DNA from: Globodera rostochiensis
Lineage: Eukaryota; Nematoda; Chromadorea; Rhabditida; Heteroderidae
Direction of reading: 5' to 3'
Length of the DNA: 64,000 nt
Assembly (NCBI GenBank): GCA_018350325.1
Contig: JAEVLN010000038.1
Coordinates: 428,930 to 492,929, forward strand
In this document: positions 51,501 to 63,107 of the stretch, piece by piece
Numbering within the stretch: the first letter of the stretch is position 1
How the letters are laid out: the number at the start of each line of letters is the position of its first letter
Notes under the pieces: model-generated
The model's input: only the letters and a program-made list of their open reading frames with translations
Databases searched by the model: none
Told to the model about the DNA's origin: nothing
Made by a program: the position numbers and the translations under genes

Positions 51501-54500
51501 TTATTTTAGTTTTAATATTCTTTAAATTCATTAAAGCATCTGTCCATTTTTTAAATTTCTGAAAAAAAATTTCCAAACCTACCCGACATCGGTGGACGGC
51601 GGAGGCCGCCTCGTCCATGCAGCCGATTAGTTGGCGCACAAATTTGTTCGGCCGTGGCGTTGACGTACCACCGCTTTCGTCGTTCAGCTCGAACGCGTCG
51701 TCGAAGAAAATATGCGCCTCGAACTCGTAGTAGTCCGGGTCCACCACCTTTAGATAGCGCTGCGCATTCCGACGCGCGCTTTGGTCCTTCAATCAATTTT
51801 ATTGGCAAACATAAAATTTAATAAACTAAAAAAATTTGCTCATGTCCTAATAGAATTCCGAATTTTGCTGGAAAAATAACCAAATATTTTTGAAATTTTT
51901 GAGGGCGCTAAGTCATAGAATTTTTAAAGTTGCGCTCAATGTACATGTTATACTTCGTCAAGACGCATAATTGACTTTAGCATGCACGTCATCTCCAGCG
52001 CGCTTTCATGCCACATTGTTGCACAAACATATATCTTGCAAATGGCATCAGCTGCGCTTTGTTGATCCCTTCCAATTTTTTCAAAAATATAAATTTAATT
52101 TGATATACGGAATTTTAGTTTCGAGGCTCGAGAGTTCTGAGAATTTTGACTTTAAAAAAATAAACATTTCAAAAAATTAAATTGTTTTCTAAATCCAAAA
52201 GGAATTTTAATTAATCTGAATTTTAATTCCGTATAATTTTATATACTAGGTATGTATGTATATATATTATATTATTAAAAATTCATAATTTTTACCCCTT
52301 AAAGATGCTAGATAAAGCCAGAAATTACAAAGCCACGGAATTCAGAATCTGACCAATTCCCATTCCCTGGTACACACCGGATCAGTCCGCCGCAGTCGAG
52401 CCGCCCGCTTCCACTAGTCAGCTGACTGCTGCTGTACAACGACGGCGGCTTGCCAGAGGGCAGGACACCGCCGCCGCCCTCCATCAGAGCATCACCTGTG
52501 CCAACAATTTCTAAGCTTACCAATTCTGGTGCAAAATTTAAACCAAATACAGTATCACCGGAAGAGAATGATAATGTTTTTGTTGGTGATAATAGTAATC
52601 AAATGAGGGCGGTATTTGCTGTGGAAAAGAAATGAAAATGCTCTTTAAAAGTACAACCAGATCAGTTTTAATAAATTTAATGAATGAGGCGGCGGGAACT
52701 TTAGAGGCCTCGGGGGACCCCCCTGGGCAAGAAACTACCAAAGAAATGGATAGAGAAGCCGATTGACAAATGGACTAAAACTGATCGGGAAATGTACAAC
52801 AAACATTTTTTTTCTTGAAAAGGACTATCCTAAAAAGCCACACTCTTCATCTTAGCCGAATAATATTTTTCTGAGAGAGACGGGACGATTAAGAAAATTT
52901 TATTCTGCAGATTTTATTCAAAATAAATGATTAAATTTAAACCGGTGATGTAGTCGGAAATGGCGGTGGACTCGTAGGTGCGCACACTGCTCGCCCCGTC
53001 GTCGGTGCCATCGTCCGTATCCAACTCCTTAAAAAAAATTAAGTTTAATAAAATTTGTAACCTTTTTTTTTTTGAAAGATTTCGCATACCGTATGCGTAT
53101 GACTTAAAAGCGCCAATTTCAAAAATATTTGAAATTAAAAAAATAAATTACCTCACTGCGAATGCGCAGTTTGTCATCCCGTCGCCGGTCCAGTCCAATA
53201 GACTCGGCTGGAAACAACGCGTCGAATTGGCCAAGCACAAACAGACGCTCGCTTCGTGCCAGCCGCTCCTGACTCGGACTCCAAAGATGGAAGCACACCC
53301 TGCAAAATGGTGTTAGTTTGAAATTTCTAAAAAAACTCCCACGAGGAATTATTGGGGGTTAATTCGTAAAGGCACACCCTAGATTGTAATATTAGCCAAA
53401 AATTTTAAATTTTATTTTGAAGCACTTAAAATCCTGATTTTCAGGATCAGGATATCCGGATGCTGGTGCTTCGACGAAAATACGAGGATTCCGGATCAGG
53501 GTCCTGGAAAATCCTGTCCTGTCCGATTTCTACTAACCAGCATTGTGCCAGCCACCAGCTTAGCCAAAGCAGCGTCCGTACGTCCGTCCAAAATTGCCAT
53601 TGAAATGGCCTAAACGTGCAACATTTGAAATCATTTGGCACTGATTTGTGATGATTGTATAAAAATGTCATAAGGGTATAACCCGAAGCCTAAACAATTC
53701 GTAAATTTTTGAACTCCCTTTTTTATTTCTCCTCAAATAACTCACTGTTCAGGGCACTTCCAGAAGAGTTCTTTGCTAAGCCAATTGCTCAAATAGCACG
53801 CATCATGCGCATGGCTAATAAAAAATGGTATAAAAATATTTAAGAATATTTTATTTAGGACGAACAGACCTTTCGCAGGCATGCGCAAGCAACAGCACGC
53901 TGAGCGGGCCGCTGAGCAACACCGGCAGTGCCATGCCCACACGTTGCATAACCACATGAAATAACCCGGTCTTGGTCAAAGTTATCTATCTGATCAGCCC
54001 AAAATATTTGGTTTTGATCTAAGTGAACAGGTTTTTGGTTTAATCAGCTCAAAATCAATAAAAAAACACTGAAACTAACTTTACATGCAAATTTTGCACT
54101 GAAATGGCAGATCATTGCGCATGCAACTTGGAACAGTGTCAACCACAACGCGTCGTACGGTGTAGTAAATTGGTTCAACTCCACTCGATCGTCGTAGATC
54201 TTTGAAAAGAAAAATTTGTTTTCTTTATCGGCTCCCAATTTTTGTTTTATTCCAACGCCATAATTTTCCAACAGTGCCAAATTCCAATCCTATATTTGAC
54301 CCTCTTGAAGTCGTACATTGTAAGCCGAGATGCTCTCTTCTTCTTCCTTTGCCCCCTGTTCTTCCTCCTGTTCATCTTCTCTAAGTGCCCGCTTTCCCAT
54401 CTTGCGGTGCGTGGCGGACTTGGTGCCGGTGACCATGGGCTGCTTGGACTTGCTGGTGCCGACTTGCAGCTTGGTCGGCCTAGTCCGGTTCATCAGCATA

Positions 54501-57500
54501 GCCTCGCCGTCACTAATCTGCTCCACAACCGAAGCCTGTCGTGGTTGTGCCATGGATGGAAAGGAGGCGGTAGAGATGTGGTAATCTAAAAGTTCGGAGA
54601 CCAAGATCAAGTAGCGAAACAATTGCCGATGGAAATAAAATTTCGCACCTGCTCCACGCTCGTAGTCCTGCATACGTTCTTGAAACGCGCGGATCTGACT
54701 TTCGTTCAGTCGATCAGCATTAATCGTGATCAGCTGTTCCGAGAACGGGTCACGCTGCAGCAGTGCATGCAGCGGCACATGAGGCGGCACAAACTGCAGC
54801 ATGCACAGTGTGAGTACTGCACACTTCCATGGCGATACGAGCTGGCATCGGTTTTAAGAAAATTGATCGATTCATAATACTATCCCAGTAAAAATGTCAC
54901 TTTCACTACCCGAAATTTTTTTAATTCCCAAAATTTATCTCCCACCCTTACCACATAGGTTTTTGAGCGGCACTCGCGCAGCCGTGCCGCAATAACAGAC
55001 AGTAGCCGGATTGGGGCCAAAAATGAGTGAGGATGCACAAAGTTCTGCCACCATGCCGACGAAATGCACACCGCGCAAGCAAAGGCGAGGCCCGGCATAC
55101 TGTAGAAGGCATGCTGGGCATACTGTGACTGGAAAGTTTAACTTTTGTTTTCCTACAAAGAATCCATACCCAATGCGGATACACATCACTTCATGCTGTA
55201 CACTTCAGTGGAACTCAACCAAATCAATCAAACAAGATGGCATTCGAAAGCTTTAAGCCTTTAAAAGCTATTGTTGAGCGTTGAACGGCATCTTGTTTTT
55301 TGATTTGATTGTTTAAAAAAAGTCATAGATTTTAAAATTGCTGGCAGCAGTGATCTGCCCCGCCCAAGGCATATTTGGTGGTATCGTAGCCTCCAAAAGA
55401 TTTTACCTTCCCAACCGGTTGCGATGTGTACGCCCAGAGCACACTGCATTGGGCCAGAAACGCGCTAGTGTCCAACAGCAACAGCAGCGGCAGCCAACGC
55501 CCCGGTGGTCGGCTTAGAGCCTACAAAATTTTTTTAATTTAATTTTTAACTCCAACCTGTAGGCCGGCCGGGATCAGACACAAAGCAGAGCCAAGCTGAA
55601 GCAATGCAATGATGTTCATATGGGGTGCCAATGCGAAGCAAAGTGCGCCGAGCCCAAAGGCATGCACAGTTTCAACCACAAAAACCTTTGTTTCACATTT
55701 TAAATATTTTTTAAAATTAAACGCTTGATTTTTTGAATCAAAAATTAAAAAGAGATTTTATTTAATTAAATAGAGTTAATTTGATTTTAAATTTATTTGT
55801 TTTTTGATAGTTTAAACCAGGCGTGCTCACGGATACGGATTTTCGTATCCGTATCCGTCCGTCCTCAAAAGCCCATTTCCGTTATCCCTTCCGTATCCGT
55901 CCGTCCTCAAAATCTCATATCCGTTATCCGTCCGTATCCGTGACGTTCTAAAATTCCATATCCGGATATCCGTCCGCGGATGTCCGCGGATATCCGCATT
56001 ATCTTAACCCATACTAAGTCAGTCGCGTACGTATCGTTTTGAATTTTTTTATTTTTTGACACGAAAACCTTTTATGGGTGGGAAAAATAAGAGAGCAAAT
56101 AAAAACGAAAAGAGAGAAGAAAGAGAGCGAGGGACAGACAGTGTAGAGAGAGTTGTTATTGCTTTGTTAACAGACAGTGTAGAGAGAGTTGTTATTAACT
56201 TTAGTAAATAACAATTTCAACACAATAATTGAAATTTAACAAAAATCACGTCAAGAAGAATCCCGCTTTCCCGATTGTGATAGAATTTTTTACAAGAAAA
56301 GGGATTTATCTACCTACATAAAAGTAATTATTTCTTTAAATTGAGTCAAGTCTTGGCAAGTCAAGAGTTAAGGCAAGTCAAGAGCCAAAGCGAGTCAAGA
56401 GCCAAGGCAAGTCAAGATCTAGGCAAGTCAAGAGTTAAGGCAAGTCAAGAGCCAAAGCGAGTCAAGAGCCAAAGCGAGTCAAGAGCCAAGGCAAGTCAAG
56501 AATCTAGGCAAGTCAAGAGCCAAAGCGAGTCAAGAACCAAAGCAAGTCAAGAGTCAAGGCAAGTCAAGGCAGTCAAGAGTCTAGGTAAGTCAAGAGTTAA
56601 GGCAAGTCAAGAGCCAAAGCGAGTCAAGAGCCAAAGCGAGTCAAGAGCCAAGGCAAGTCAAGGCAGTCAAGAGTCTAGGCAAGTCGAGAGTTAAGGCAAT
56701 CAAGAGCCAAAGCGAGTCAAGAGCCAAGGCAAGTAAGTCGAGAGTTTAGGCAAGTCAAGAGCCAAAGCGAGTCAAGAGCCAAGGCAAGTCAAGTCAAGAG
56801 TCTAGGCAGTCAAGAGTCTAGGCAAGTCAAGAGTTAAGGCAAGTCAAGAATCTAGGCAAGTCAAGAGCCAAAGCAAGTCAAGTCAAGAGTCTAGGCCAGT
56901 CAAGAGTCTAGAGAGTTAAGGCAAGTCAAGAATCTAGGCAAGTCAAGAGTCTAGGCAAGTCGAGAGTTAAGGCAATCAAGAGCCAAAGCGAGTCAAGAGC
57001 CAAGGCAAGTAAGTCGAGAGTTAAGGCAAGTCAAGAGCCAAAGCAAGTCAAGTCAAGAGTCTAGGCAAGTCAAGAGTTAAGGCAAGTCAAGAATCTAGGC
57101 AAGTCAAGAGTCTAGGCAAGTCAAGAATCTAGGCAAGTCAAGAATCTAGGCAAGTTAAGAGCCAAAGCGAGTCAAGAGCCAAAGCAAGTCAAGAGCCAAG
57201 GCAAGTCAAGGCAGTCAAGAGTCTAGGCAAGTCAAGAGCCAAAGCGAGTCAAGAGCCAAGGTAAGTAAGTCAAAAGTCTAGGCAAGTCAAGAGCCAAGGC
57301 AAGTCAAGCAGTCAAGAGTCTAGGCAAGACAAGTCAAGAGTCTAAGCAGTCAAGAGTCTAGGCAAGTCAAGTCAAGAGTCTAGGCAAGTCAAGAGTCTAG
57401 GCAAGTCAAGAGCCAAAGCGAGTCAAGAGCCAAGGCAAGTCAAATCAAGTCGAGATTCAACGCAAGCCAAGAGTTAAATCAAGTGCCAGGGCAAGAATAG

Positions 57501-59582
57501 GGAAAGTCAAAAATCAAGGCAAGTCAAGAATCAAAGCAAGTCAAGAATCAAGGCAAATCAAAAGTCAAAACAACAGAAAAATGTAACAAAAAAAGATTAA
57601 GGACAACAAGAGCGGTTGGCTGCCGCGAAGCGGCAGTCAAGCGCTCGTTTAAAAATCACTAAAGTTTTCTCCAAATTTCGAAAAAATGATTTTTCAAAGC
57701 GAATTTTTCCGATCGCGTTATCGACTGATTAAAATTAAATCGAAATTGATATGTATTGAGCTTAACAAGAAAATTTTAAAGGAAAAGATTGGACTTTTGA
57801 TTAGTTGTTAATCAGTTTTTTCCCAAAATCTTTTTCGATAAGAATTTTTAAAATTTTTGTGAAAAAATTTCAAAATTTTTTTTAAAATTCTGCTTTTCTG
57901 CTGGAGGGAGGGGGGTGGGAGGTCGGCGGTGCCGATAGGCGCCGCCGAGAGAAAAAATTGGATATTTAAAGACTTATGCTAAGAAAAATCGTCTAATTTT
58001 TAGGTAATTGAGTTCTAAAATGAACTAATTTTATGTAAATGCTTAAAATTTATTTTTTGTATGATTTTTTTTTTCAAAAAGTTGTAAGAACACTAAAAAG
58101 AAAGAGTTAAAGTATAAAATAAAAATGATATCGCGAAAGGGTATAGAACACTCGACCCAAAGTAGCATCACACTATAAGTTTAACCACTAGGCCATGTTC
58201 AAACTTGTAAATACCCTTGAAAATTTTAATAATTTTACTTCAGCAGTAAAAAAACAACGGATGCGACGGATATCCGCGGATATTAGGGTCATATCCGTCA
58301 TCCGTCCTATCCGTGACGTTCCAAAAAATCATATCCGTTATCCGTCCGTATCCGGATATATCCGAAAAACCATATCCGTTATCCGTCCATATCCGGATAT
58401 ATCCGCGGATATCCGTGAGCACGCCTGGTTTAAACTTTATACACCTAAAAGGCGAATTTTAAATTTTTAACGTTATTTAATAATTTAAAAATTAAGCTTA
58501 ATAAAAAGGTATGTGGTTTTTAAAAGCATATTTTAAAAATTTAGTATTAATCGTAATTTTTAGATAGCTTACTAGCACGAACTGCGTAATTTCGGGCGCT
58601 CGCACGCGACGAAACAGCGTGCGGCGGAGTGCACGCACGAAAGTGCACGCTTCCGGCACGCACAACAACAACAGCAGTGCCCACGCCCACTTGGCCTATA
58701 TATTAATAGTGATCATAACAAATTAAAATTAATCAAAAATATAACGGCGTGTCGTGTGGAGATGAGAACGTGGTTGGTAGCGGCTTCTGAATGCAAGTGT
58801 CGGTAAATTAAACACGCAAATTTAAATAGAAAAGCTAGACAAATGGTCAACTCCACTAAGTCCATTTGTCAGGAAAAAGGACAATCTCATAATCAGACTT
58901 GCCGGGTATTTTGTCGGGACAAATGGAAACATTTCTGCCCGCCTGGCCAAGCCCATTTGCCATGAGTAAGACGACCGACTTGGCCAATATTGAAGTGGCC
59001 AATGTAAGGAAAAACAGTGCGACAAAAGTGAACAGCTTCATCAGTTGCAAAAGCGAGGCGTACAAGGCTCCTAGAAATTTTTTGTATTGGGAATTATATA
59101 AAAATTTCCACCCCGTCCTCTGCGATCCGGCTTGGGAGGTAGCAGACGAAACGTGTCCCAACCGCGCTGCAGCGTGCCAGCTGGCGCCGGATCCTCCGGC
59201 ACGCGCTTAAAAGCTTACATTTTAATTTACTCAAACTTGCCTATTGCACCCCTTGCACTCGCGCCGCCGCTTGCGCGTGCACTCCCAACTGCATCGCGTG
59301 CACGCGTTGCAGTTGGCTTGGACTAGGGCCGCCCGGCAGACTTCCTTCATCAAAGGTTGAGAAGCCGTCCGACGAGCAGGACGTGGCACTGAATTTTCGC
59401 TAAAAATTCTAATAAATTTTTGAAAATTACGAGCTCAGGCTAGGTCTAGGCCTAAAGCACAGCGGTTCTGGAACTTCCATTGAATTGTTGTTGATGTTAT
59501 TGTTGTACGGTTGTTGTGAATGCTGTCGGGAGAGGCCAAATCCGGGTGGCACCGGAGGGGGTGATGGCAAATTTTCAGACAT
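45519..59582 (-). CDS. chs: Chitin synthase (class I-like metazoan type), complete, about 1,806 residues
   Basis: Processive family 2 glycosyltransferase of the plasma membrane that makes chitin from UDP-GlcNAc (eggshell or pharyngeal cuticle in nematodes). I model 45 exons, all in phase: 59582-59475, 59399-59250, 59205-59112, 59070-58883, 58695-58573, 55685-55557, 55520-55407, 55128-54952, 54841-54649, 54585-54317, 54199-54080, 53970-53870, 53814-53746, 53609-53538, 53299-53152, 53027-52943, 52495-52378, 52056-51954, 51786-51583, 51396-51344, 51298-51217, 51153-51031, 50773-50610, 50361-50238, 50086-50039, 49778-49615, 49572-49506, 49276-49115, 49064-48973, 48924-48875, 48806-48770, 48732-48612, 48443-48386, 48051-47819, 47727-47615, 47568-47493, 47451-47431, 47371-47297, 47221-47151, 47084-47018, 46744-46605, 46409-46303, 46247-45949, 45874-45776, 45728-45519. 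Motifs: CATMWHE about 764, DGDVDF 935, GEDRW 1038, QRRRW 1076, SWGTRE 1260, then a coiled coil ([20 protein letters not shown]) and C-terminal membrane segments. Two introns start with GC. First two exons are least certain. Confidence 0.95.
48235..48362 (+). repeat. Tandem ATGTGCTAAAAATCCC repeat in chitin synthase intron
   Basis: Five imperfect units of AAAATATGTGCTAAAAATCC between CTAGGGATAGG and CCAAAATCTAG; the CTAG...CTAG ends suggest a short element. Confidence 0.7.
49830..49975 (+). repeat. TACGGTA word array in chitin synthase intron
   Basis: TACGGT or TACGGTA occurs five to six times within 140 bp between exons 25 and 26. No coding. Confidence 0.6.
55810..55817 (+). repeat. Target-site duplication GTTTAAAC, left
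   Basis: Repeated at 58428-58435 on the other side of the element. The octamer is itself a palindrome, so it could alternatively be read as part of the inverted ends. Confidence 0.75.
56340..57575 (+). repeat. 17-bp satellite, about 70 copies
   Basis: Consensus GTCAAGAGNCWARGCRA. At least five variants alternate: GTCAAGAGCCAAAGCGA, GTCAAGAGCCAAGGCAA, GTCAAGAGTCTAGGCAA, GTCAAGAGTTAAGGCAA and GTCAAGAATCTAGGCAA. Higher-order runs recur, e.g. the order CCAAAGC, CCAAGGC, TCTAGGC. Unit slips (missing 3-6 nt) break every long frame except 56341-56694, which is therefore not a gene. Confidence 0.95.
57915..57955 (+). repeat. GC hairpin repeat inside the hAT-like element
   Basis: G-rich run, then TCGGCGGTGCC, GATA, GGCGCCGCCGA: a perfect consensus copy. 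Confidence 0.85.
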
Positions 59583-60266
59583 CTGGGTTTTAACGTTCTA
59601 TTTATAATTTAATAATTACAAAAATATTTAAAATAATATTTTTTAGGGTCTTCAGGTTCATTCGGCTGTTTTGGTTTTCTTTAAAAATTGAGCATTTTTT
59701 AAAAGTTATAAGTATTTGGAATAAAGCCATCTTTTTGATTTGAACAAATCCAATTTTTAGTCAACTGTGAATCAGTTTGAGATGGTGGAACACAACTTGA
59801 TGTTGGTCAGCCTATTTCCGGCAGCCGACAAAAGGTGCGCAAAGCCCCATTCTTGAAGAGATAATCCCCCCCCCCCCATTCTCGACTCAAATCGTCAGGA
59901 CAATGTCCACACAATGATGATGGTGGGTCGACGAAAATGATGAAAATATGTCCGAGAAAAAATGTGACAGACGATGGAATTTGGTCACAATTTTCGAGAT
60001 GGTTGAGTTCCGAAAATCCTTCTCGAACGCCACGTTATGGTGGTATTGGCAGTGATCAGTGGGGGTTGACAGGGAAGCTGATTGATCAAAATTGTTAGGC
60101 GCAATAAGCAAATCTTATGGTAATGACAGAATGACCGAACAGTGTTTAGGTAATTAATATTTTGTGAACTGTTAAAGGTGATCGAATGAAATTTTTTGGC
60201 AGTGATCAAAGTGGAGAAAAAAAGTAGATTGATCAGCATTGTGAACTGATCAACATCTGCTAAAAA
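59583..60266. other. Intergenic stretch upstream of chitin synthase
   Basis: No exon supported. Contains a C-run at 59868-59877 and repeated TGATCA words. Probably includes the chitin synthase promoter; the ATG at 59582 directly follows AACCCAG, a possible spliced-leader acceptor. Confidence 0.45.
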
Positions 60267-60812
60267 TCAAATAAACGGTTCCGGATACTTCTTTCCATCC
60301 GATTCTGGCAGAAGTTTGTGCTTATTCTCGACATTCCATGATCCATTGGGTGCGCTGGTGTGGAGTCTGTCTCCAATGCCCCCCTCCTCACCCGTTCTTC
60401 GGGAAATGGACACATTCATCTGGCCAAATGGACCCTTCCCGACAGAATGCATCGTTCGTCCCCCGAAAGGGGTTCCTATTTTTAGAGAAGCGATTTCTGA
60501 GGACTTTGCGCAGCTAATGGACTGACTGACTCTATGGGGGACCGGATATATTCAGTTACTTGTACTGCTGGAAGGGCCAAATGAATGAACTTTTGTTTGT
60601 TGAACAGTGATCTAACTTTGCATTTTCTAAGCAAGGTTCAAAATTATGAAATAAAGTCAGATGATCGAAGAATTTGTATAATAAGATTTTAGAAAGTTCA
60701 GATCGGTCAGATCACACACGATCATACCGCAGAAAATGAACACGACGAACCAGAAAAAGGGAAGCAACAACGCGAAGTATTGGATTTTAGAATTTTGTTT
60801 TATGTCTATGTC
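60267..60812 (-). CDS. Candidate small secreted protein, two exons seen
   Basis: Two minus-strand exons join in phase: 60812-60728 and 60475-60267 (stop). The first ends in a strong hydrophobic run, YFALLLPFFWFVVFIFCG, that looks like a signal peptide core; the second reads TPFGGRTMHSVGKGPFGQM, NVSISRRTGEEGGIGDRL, HTSAPNGSWNVENKHKLL and PESDGKKYPEPFI. The donor GTATGA and acceptor AAAATAG are good. The start codon is not visible: the frame before the hydrophobic run has no ATG, so a 5' exon is missing or the first exon is misplaced. The basic pair RR and several Gly/Lys sites could be processing sites, as in a neuropeptide or secreted-peptide precursor, but no known peptide motif is present. 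Confidence 0.42.
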
Positions 60813-60829
60813 CTTACGATTTTTATTAA

Positions 60830-60935
60830 CTCGTCCCCTTTTTATCAAATCGTTCTCATGTTATCAACTCGTTCACTTGTTATCAATTCGTCCCCATGTT
60901 ATCAACTCGTTCACTTTTTATCAACTCTTGATGGC
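60830..60935 (+). repeat. Minisatellite TTATCAACTCGTTCAC
   Basis: Six units of TTATCAACTCGTTCACTT / TTATCAAATCGTTCTCATG. Reverse complement of the AACGAGTTGAT family at 15.6 kb. Confidence 0.85.
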
Positions 60936-61194
60936 TCTCTATTTTAGAAAACCCTATAAATGGACTAGAGCGGAAACTACACATTTCTGAACTACGTTAG
61001 AGCATTTTTACCCCCCCCCCCCAACCCCGTGTAATCTCCACGAACAATAATTATGCGTCGAGGGATCTAGCATATGTTTTGGGTATACATATTTTCTCTG
61101 CCTCGTCTGACATTCATTTTTCTTTCAATTTTGTATAATTAATAATGACTTAACGGTAAAAATGTCGTTAAGGTACCTCGCGCGAAATTCGACA

Positions 61195-61450
61195 AATCAT
61201 ATACCAATCGACTCCACTCTATGCCTAACGCATGATCTGCCAAATTTCTGCGCGGAAACCACTTTGAAGAATGTTATGGCCCTTCAAAGTTGGCCAAAAA
61301 CCATAGGGGGGACACTTTTGGTCAACATTTTTGGGAAAAAATTATATTCTAAAAATGGTCTGAAAATATGTTATTTGATGCCCTGATTACGAATTCGTCA
61401 ATAGAAAATCTAAAATGAGCATTTAAATCGGTTTTTAAACCGGTTCAAAT
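61195..61450 (+). repeat. Dispersed repeat family, copy 2
   Basis: Matches 1740-2010 in order and wording, e.g. CGACTCCACTC, TGTTATGGCCC, AAACCATAGGGGGG, TTTTGGTCAA, and ends AATTTTTGAAATT. Contains ATTACGAATTCGTCAATAGA, also present at 25318-25337. Confidence 0.6.
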
Positions 61451-61479
61451 TTTTGAAATTCAGGAAAAAAATAAAATAC

Positions 61480-61515
61480 TCTCTCTCTTTCTTTCTCTCT
61501 CTCTTTTTCAAAATC
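61480..61515 (+). repeat. CT simple repeat
   Basis: CTCTCTCTTTCTTTCTCTCT tract. Confidence 0.9.
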
Positions 61516-61649
61516 TCTGGCGCTGAAATGCCTAAGAGAGTCTTGGTCCATGGCAGCGTCACTCACGCTTACCATAGAGAGAATAGGCTAAAAAGGGAAT
61601 TTTCTTAAAAAAAAGAAAATAAAAAATGATTAGAATGACTAAAATGATC

Positions 61650-61770
61650 GCTTACATACTAATAGTGAACAGTTTGATCAGATTGAACAGTTTGAACTGG
61701 TCGAACAGTTTGATCAGGTTGAACTGGTCGAACAGTTTGATCAGCTTGAACTGTTCAATGAAATTGGATT
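61650..61770 (+). repeat. Tandem TTGATCAG/GAACTGGTCGAACAG repeat
   Basis: Alternating half-palindromic words: GAACAGTTTGATCAGGTTG and AACTGGTCGAACAGTTTGA, about four units of 28 bp. Confidence 0.8.
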
Positions 61771-61936
61771 TGTTCAAATCAAAAAGATGGCTTTATTCCA
61801 AATACTTAAAACTTTTAAAAAATGCTCAATTTGTAAAGAAATTAGCTAGGCTTAGGCTTAGGCTGGCAACACACAGACTTCATAACTTCTCATTATCCTC
61901 TTCAATCCTTTTGATAGCATTTTTAGAGTCGAGTTA

Positions 61937-62360
61937 AGTATAAGTTCATTTTGTTTTTTCATTATCTAGCGGAGCATAGGTTCACTTAGTTTTTTATTGT
62001 CACGTCGAGCATAAGTCCACTTACTTTTTATCGACAAGTCAAGCATAGGTTCACTTAGTTTTTTTATTGTCACGTCGAGCATAAGTTCACTTGCTTTTTA
62101 TCGGCAAGACAAGCATAGGTTCACTTAGTTTTTTTATTGTCACGTCGAGCATAAGTTCACTTGCTTTTTATCGGCAAGACAAGCATCACTTAGTTTTTTT
62201 ATTGTCACGTCGAGCATAAGTCCACTTACTTTTTATCGACATCGACAAGTCAAGCATAGGTTCACTTAGTTTTTTTATTGTCACGTCGAGCATAAGTTCG
62301 CTTAAAGTCGATTAAGAGTAAAAATATATAAGCTATTTTTGTTCTCAAGACGTGCATAAG
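61937..62360 (+). repeat. Tandem repeat, about 70-bp unit, five to six copies
   Basis: Each unit has two related halves: AGCATAGGTTCACTTAG then TTTATTGTCACGTCG, and AGCATAAGTCCACTTAC then TTTTTATCGACAAGTCA. Some copies have 8-bp internal losses. Short telomere-like TTAGGC text lies just upstream at 61848. Confidence 0.9.
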
Positions 62361-62504
62361 TTCACCTGAATTGATGAAGAATACATAAAAATTATTTTTA
62401 TTTTTTCGGGAAGGAAAGAGGTAACTTAACAAAAAATGGAAAGATTTCAAAAAAAAGTTGTCGGATTTCAAGAAATTTTTTTCGGAAAGGTAAGATGTTA
62501 GCGT

Positions 62505-62675
62505 AAGAACGAAAGAATAAAAAAGTGAAAGAATAAATATAGATTTAGAAGTAAAAGAGAGAGAATGAAAAGAGAGAGTTAGATATAAGCGATCGAAAAT
62601 GAAAGAGCGAGCTAGAAGTAAGGTAATAGAATGAAAAGAGAGAGGTTAGAAGTAAAGAAGAGAGAATGAAACTAT
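62505..62675 (+). repeat. Purine-rich GAGAGA / AATGAAAAGAGAGAG repeat
   Basis: Four diverged units of GAGAGAATGAAAAGAGAGAG with TAGAAGTAAAG spacers. Confidence 0.85.
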
Positions 62676-62689
62676 TTAAATTCTTTGAG

Positions 62690-62989
62690 GAGAATAAAGA
62701 AACATTCCGTGTCCGGCATTTTACTGCAAACAAACGAAAACACTTGGACGAGGACCCGGGCAGTGACCATAGAGCATTGCTCTACGGATGCCTTAAGTTC
62801 CCCGTGCCAAAAAAGTTCAACGTAAATTTTGAAGGGAGAGTGGTGTCTTGTGTTGTACTCAGCCTCGCCCACGACACACACACTCCCCCCGGCACGGTGA
62901 ACAGCGGGGCATACGGGAAATCGCTATATGCCTATCTGAGCATGAATATGCAAACGGGTTGCCAGCAGACCAATGTGAAAGGCTCATAA
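62690..62989 (+). CDS. Open frame with exon-like codon use, unassigned
   Basis: The frame reads RKHLDEDPGSDHRALLYGCL, KFPVPKKFNVNFEGRVVSC, LAHDTHTPPGTVNSGAYGKS and ends MQTGCQQTNVKGS. It has no recognised domain and starts inside purine-rich repeat. A second frame and the opposite strand are also open over part of it. Could be a gene fragment. Confidence 0.2.
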   Translation, partial: ENKETFRVRHFTANKRKHLDEDPGSDHRALLYGCLKFPVPKKFNVNFEGRVVSCVVLSLAHDTHTPPGTVNSGAYGKSLYAYLSMNMQTGCQQTNVKGS

Positions 62990-63039
62990 ACACGGCGATT
63001 CGATTTTGGGCCTCTAGTTCAGAAAAGATTTAAATTTTG

Positions 63040-63107
63040 TCCTAGTGGTCTGTGAGCTTTCCAACAAAAAAAGGTTGGGGGTTCGAATCCCCTCCAAGTT
63101 ACTACAG
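63040..63107 (+). tRNA. tRNA-like sequence, degenerate
   Basis: GGTTGGGGGTTCGAATCCCC gives a T-arm-like hairpin, with CCTAGTGGTCTGTGAG upstream as a D-arm/A-box-like part and CCAAC/GTTGG as a possible anticodon stem around an A-rich loop. The acceptor pairs AATTTTG with CCAAGTT imperfectly. Looks like a decayed tRNA or SINE head. The 76-bp inverted repeat starts inside it. Confidence 0.3.

Larger units (their letters stand above)
55818..58427. mobile_element. Non-autonomous hAT-like element, 2.61 kb, in chitin synthase intron 5
   Basis: Ends are CAGGCGTGCTCACGGATA in perfect inverted orientation (18 bp), flanked by the 8-bp GTTTAAAC duplication. CAG...CTG ends with 8-bp duplication fit the hAT superfamily. 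Both subterminal regions (55.84-56.0 and 58.26-58.42 kb) are arrays of ATCCGTCCGTATCCG and GGATATCCG words. The interior holds a 1.2-kb 17-bp satellite, a GC hairpin unit at about 57922-57949 and a tRNA-like patch at 58150-58200. No transposase. It accounts for nearly all of the 2.89-kb intron. Confidence 0.9.

Noticed and set aside
54290..54802. 170-codon minus-strand frame as one exon
   Set aside because: Two chitin synthase exons (54841-54649 and 54585-54317) are separated by a proper intron that happens to be open.
56341..56694. 117-codon frame encoding repeated Ser-Arg-Lys-Ala-Ser-Gln units
   Set aside because: It is a translation of the 17-bp satellite inside the hAT-like element; neighbouring units are frame-shifted at random.
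56340..57575. CRISPR array
   Set aside because: Units are contiguous 17-mers without unique spacers, in a eukaryotic intron.
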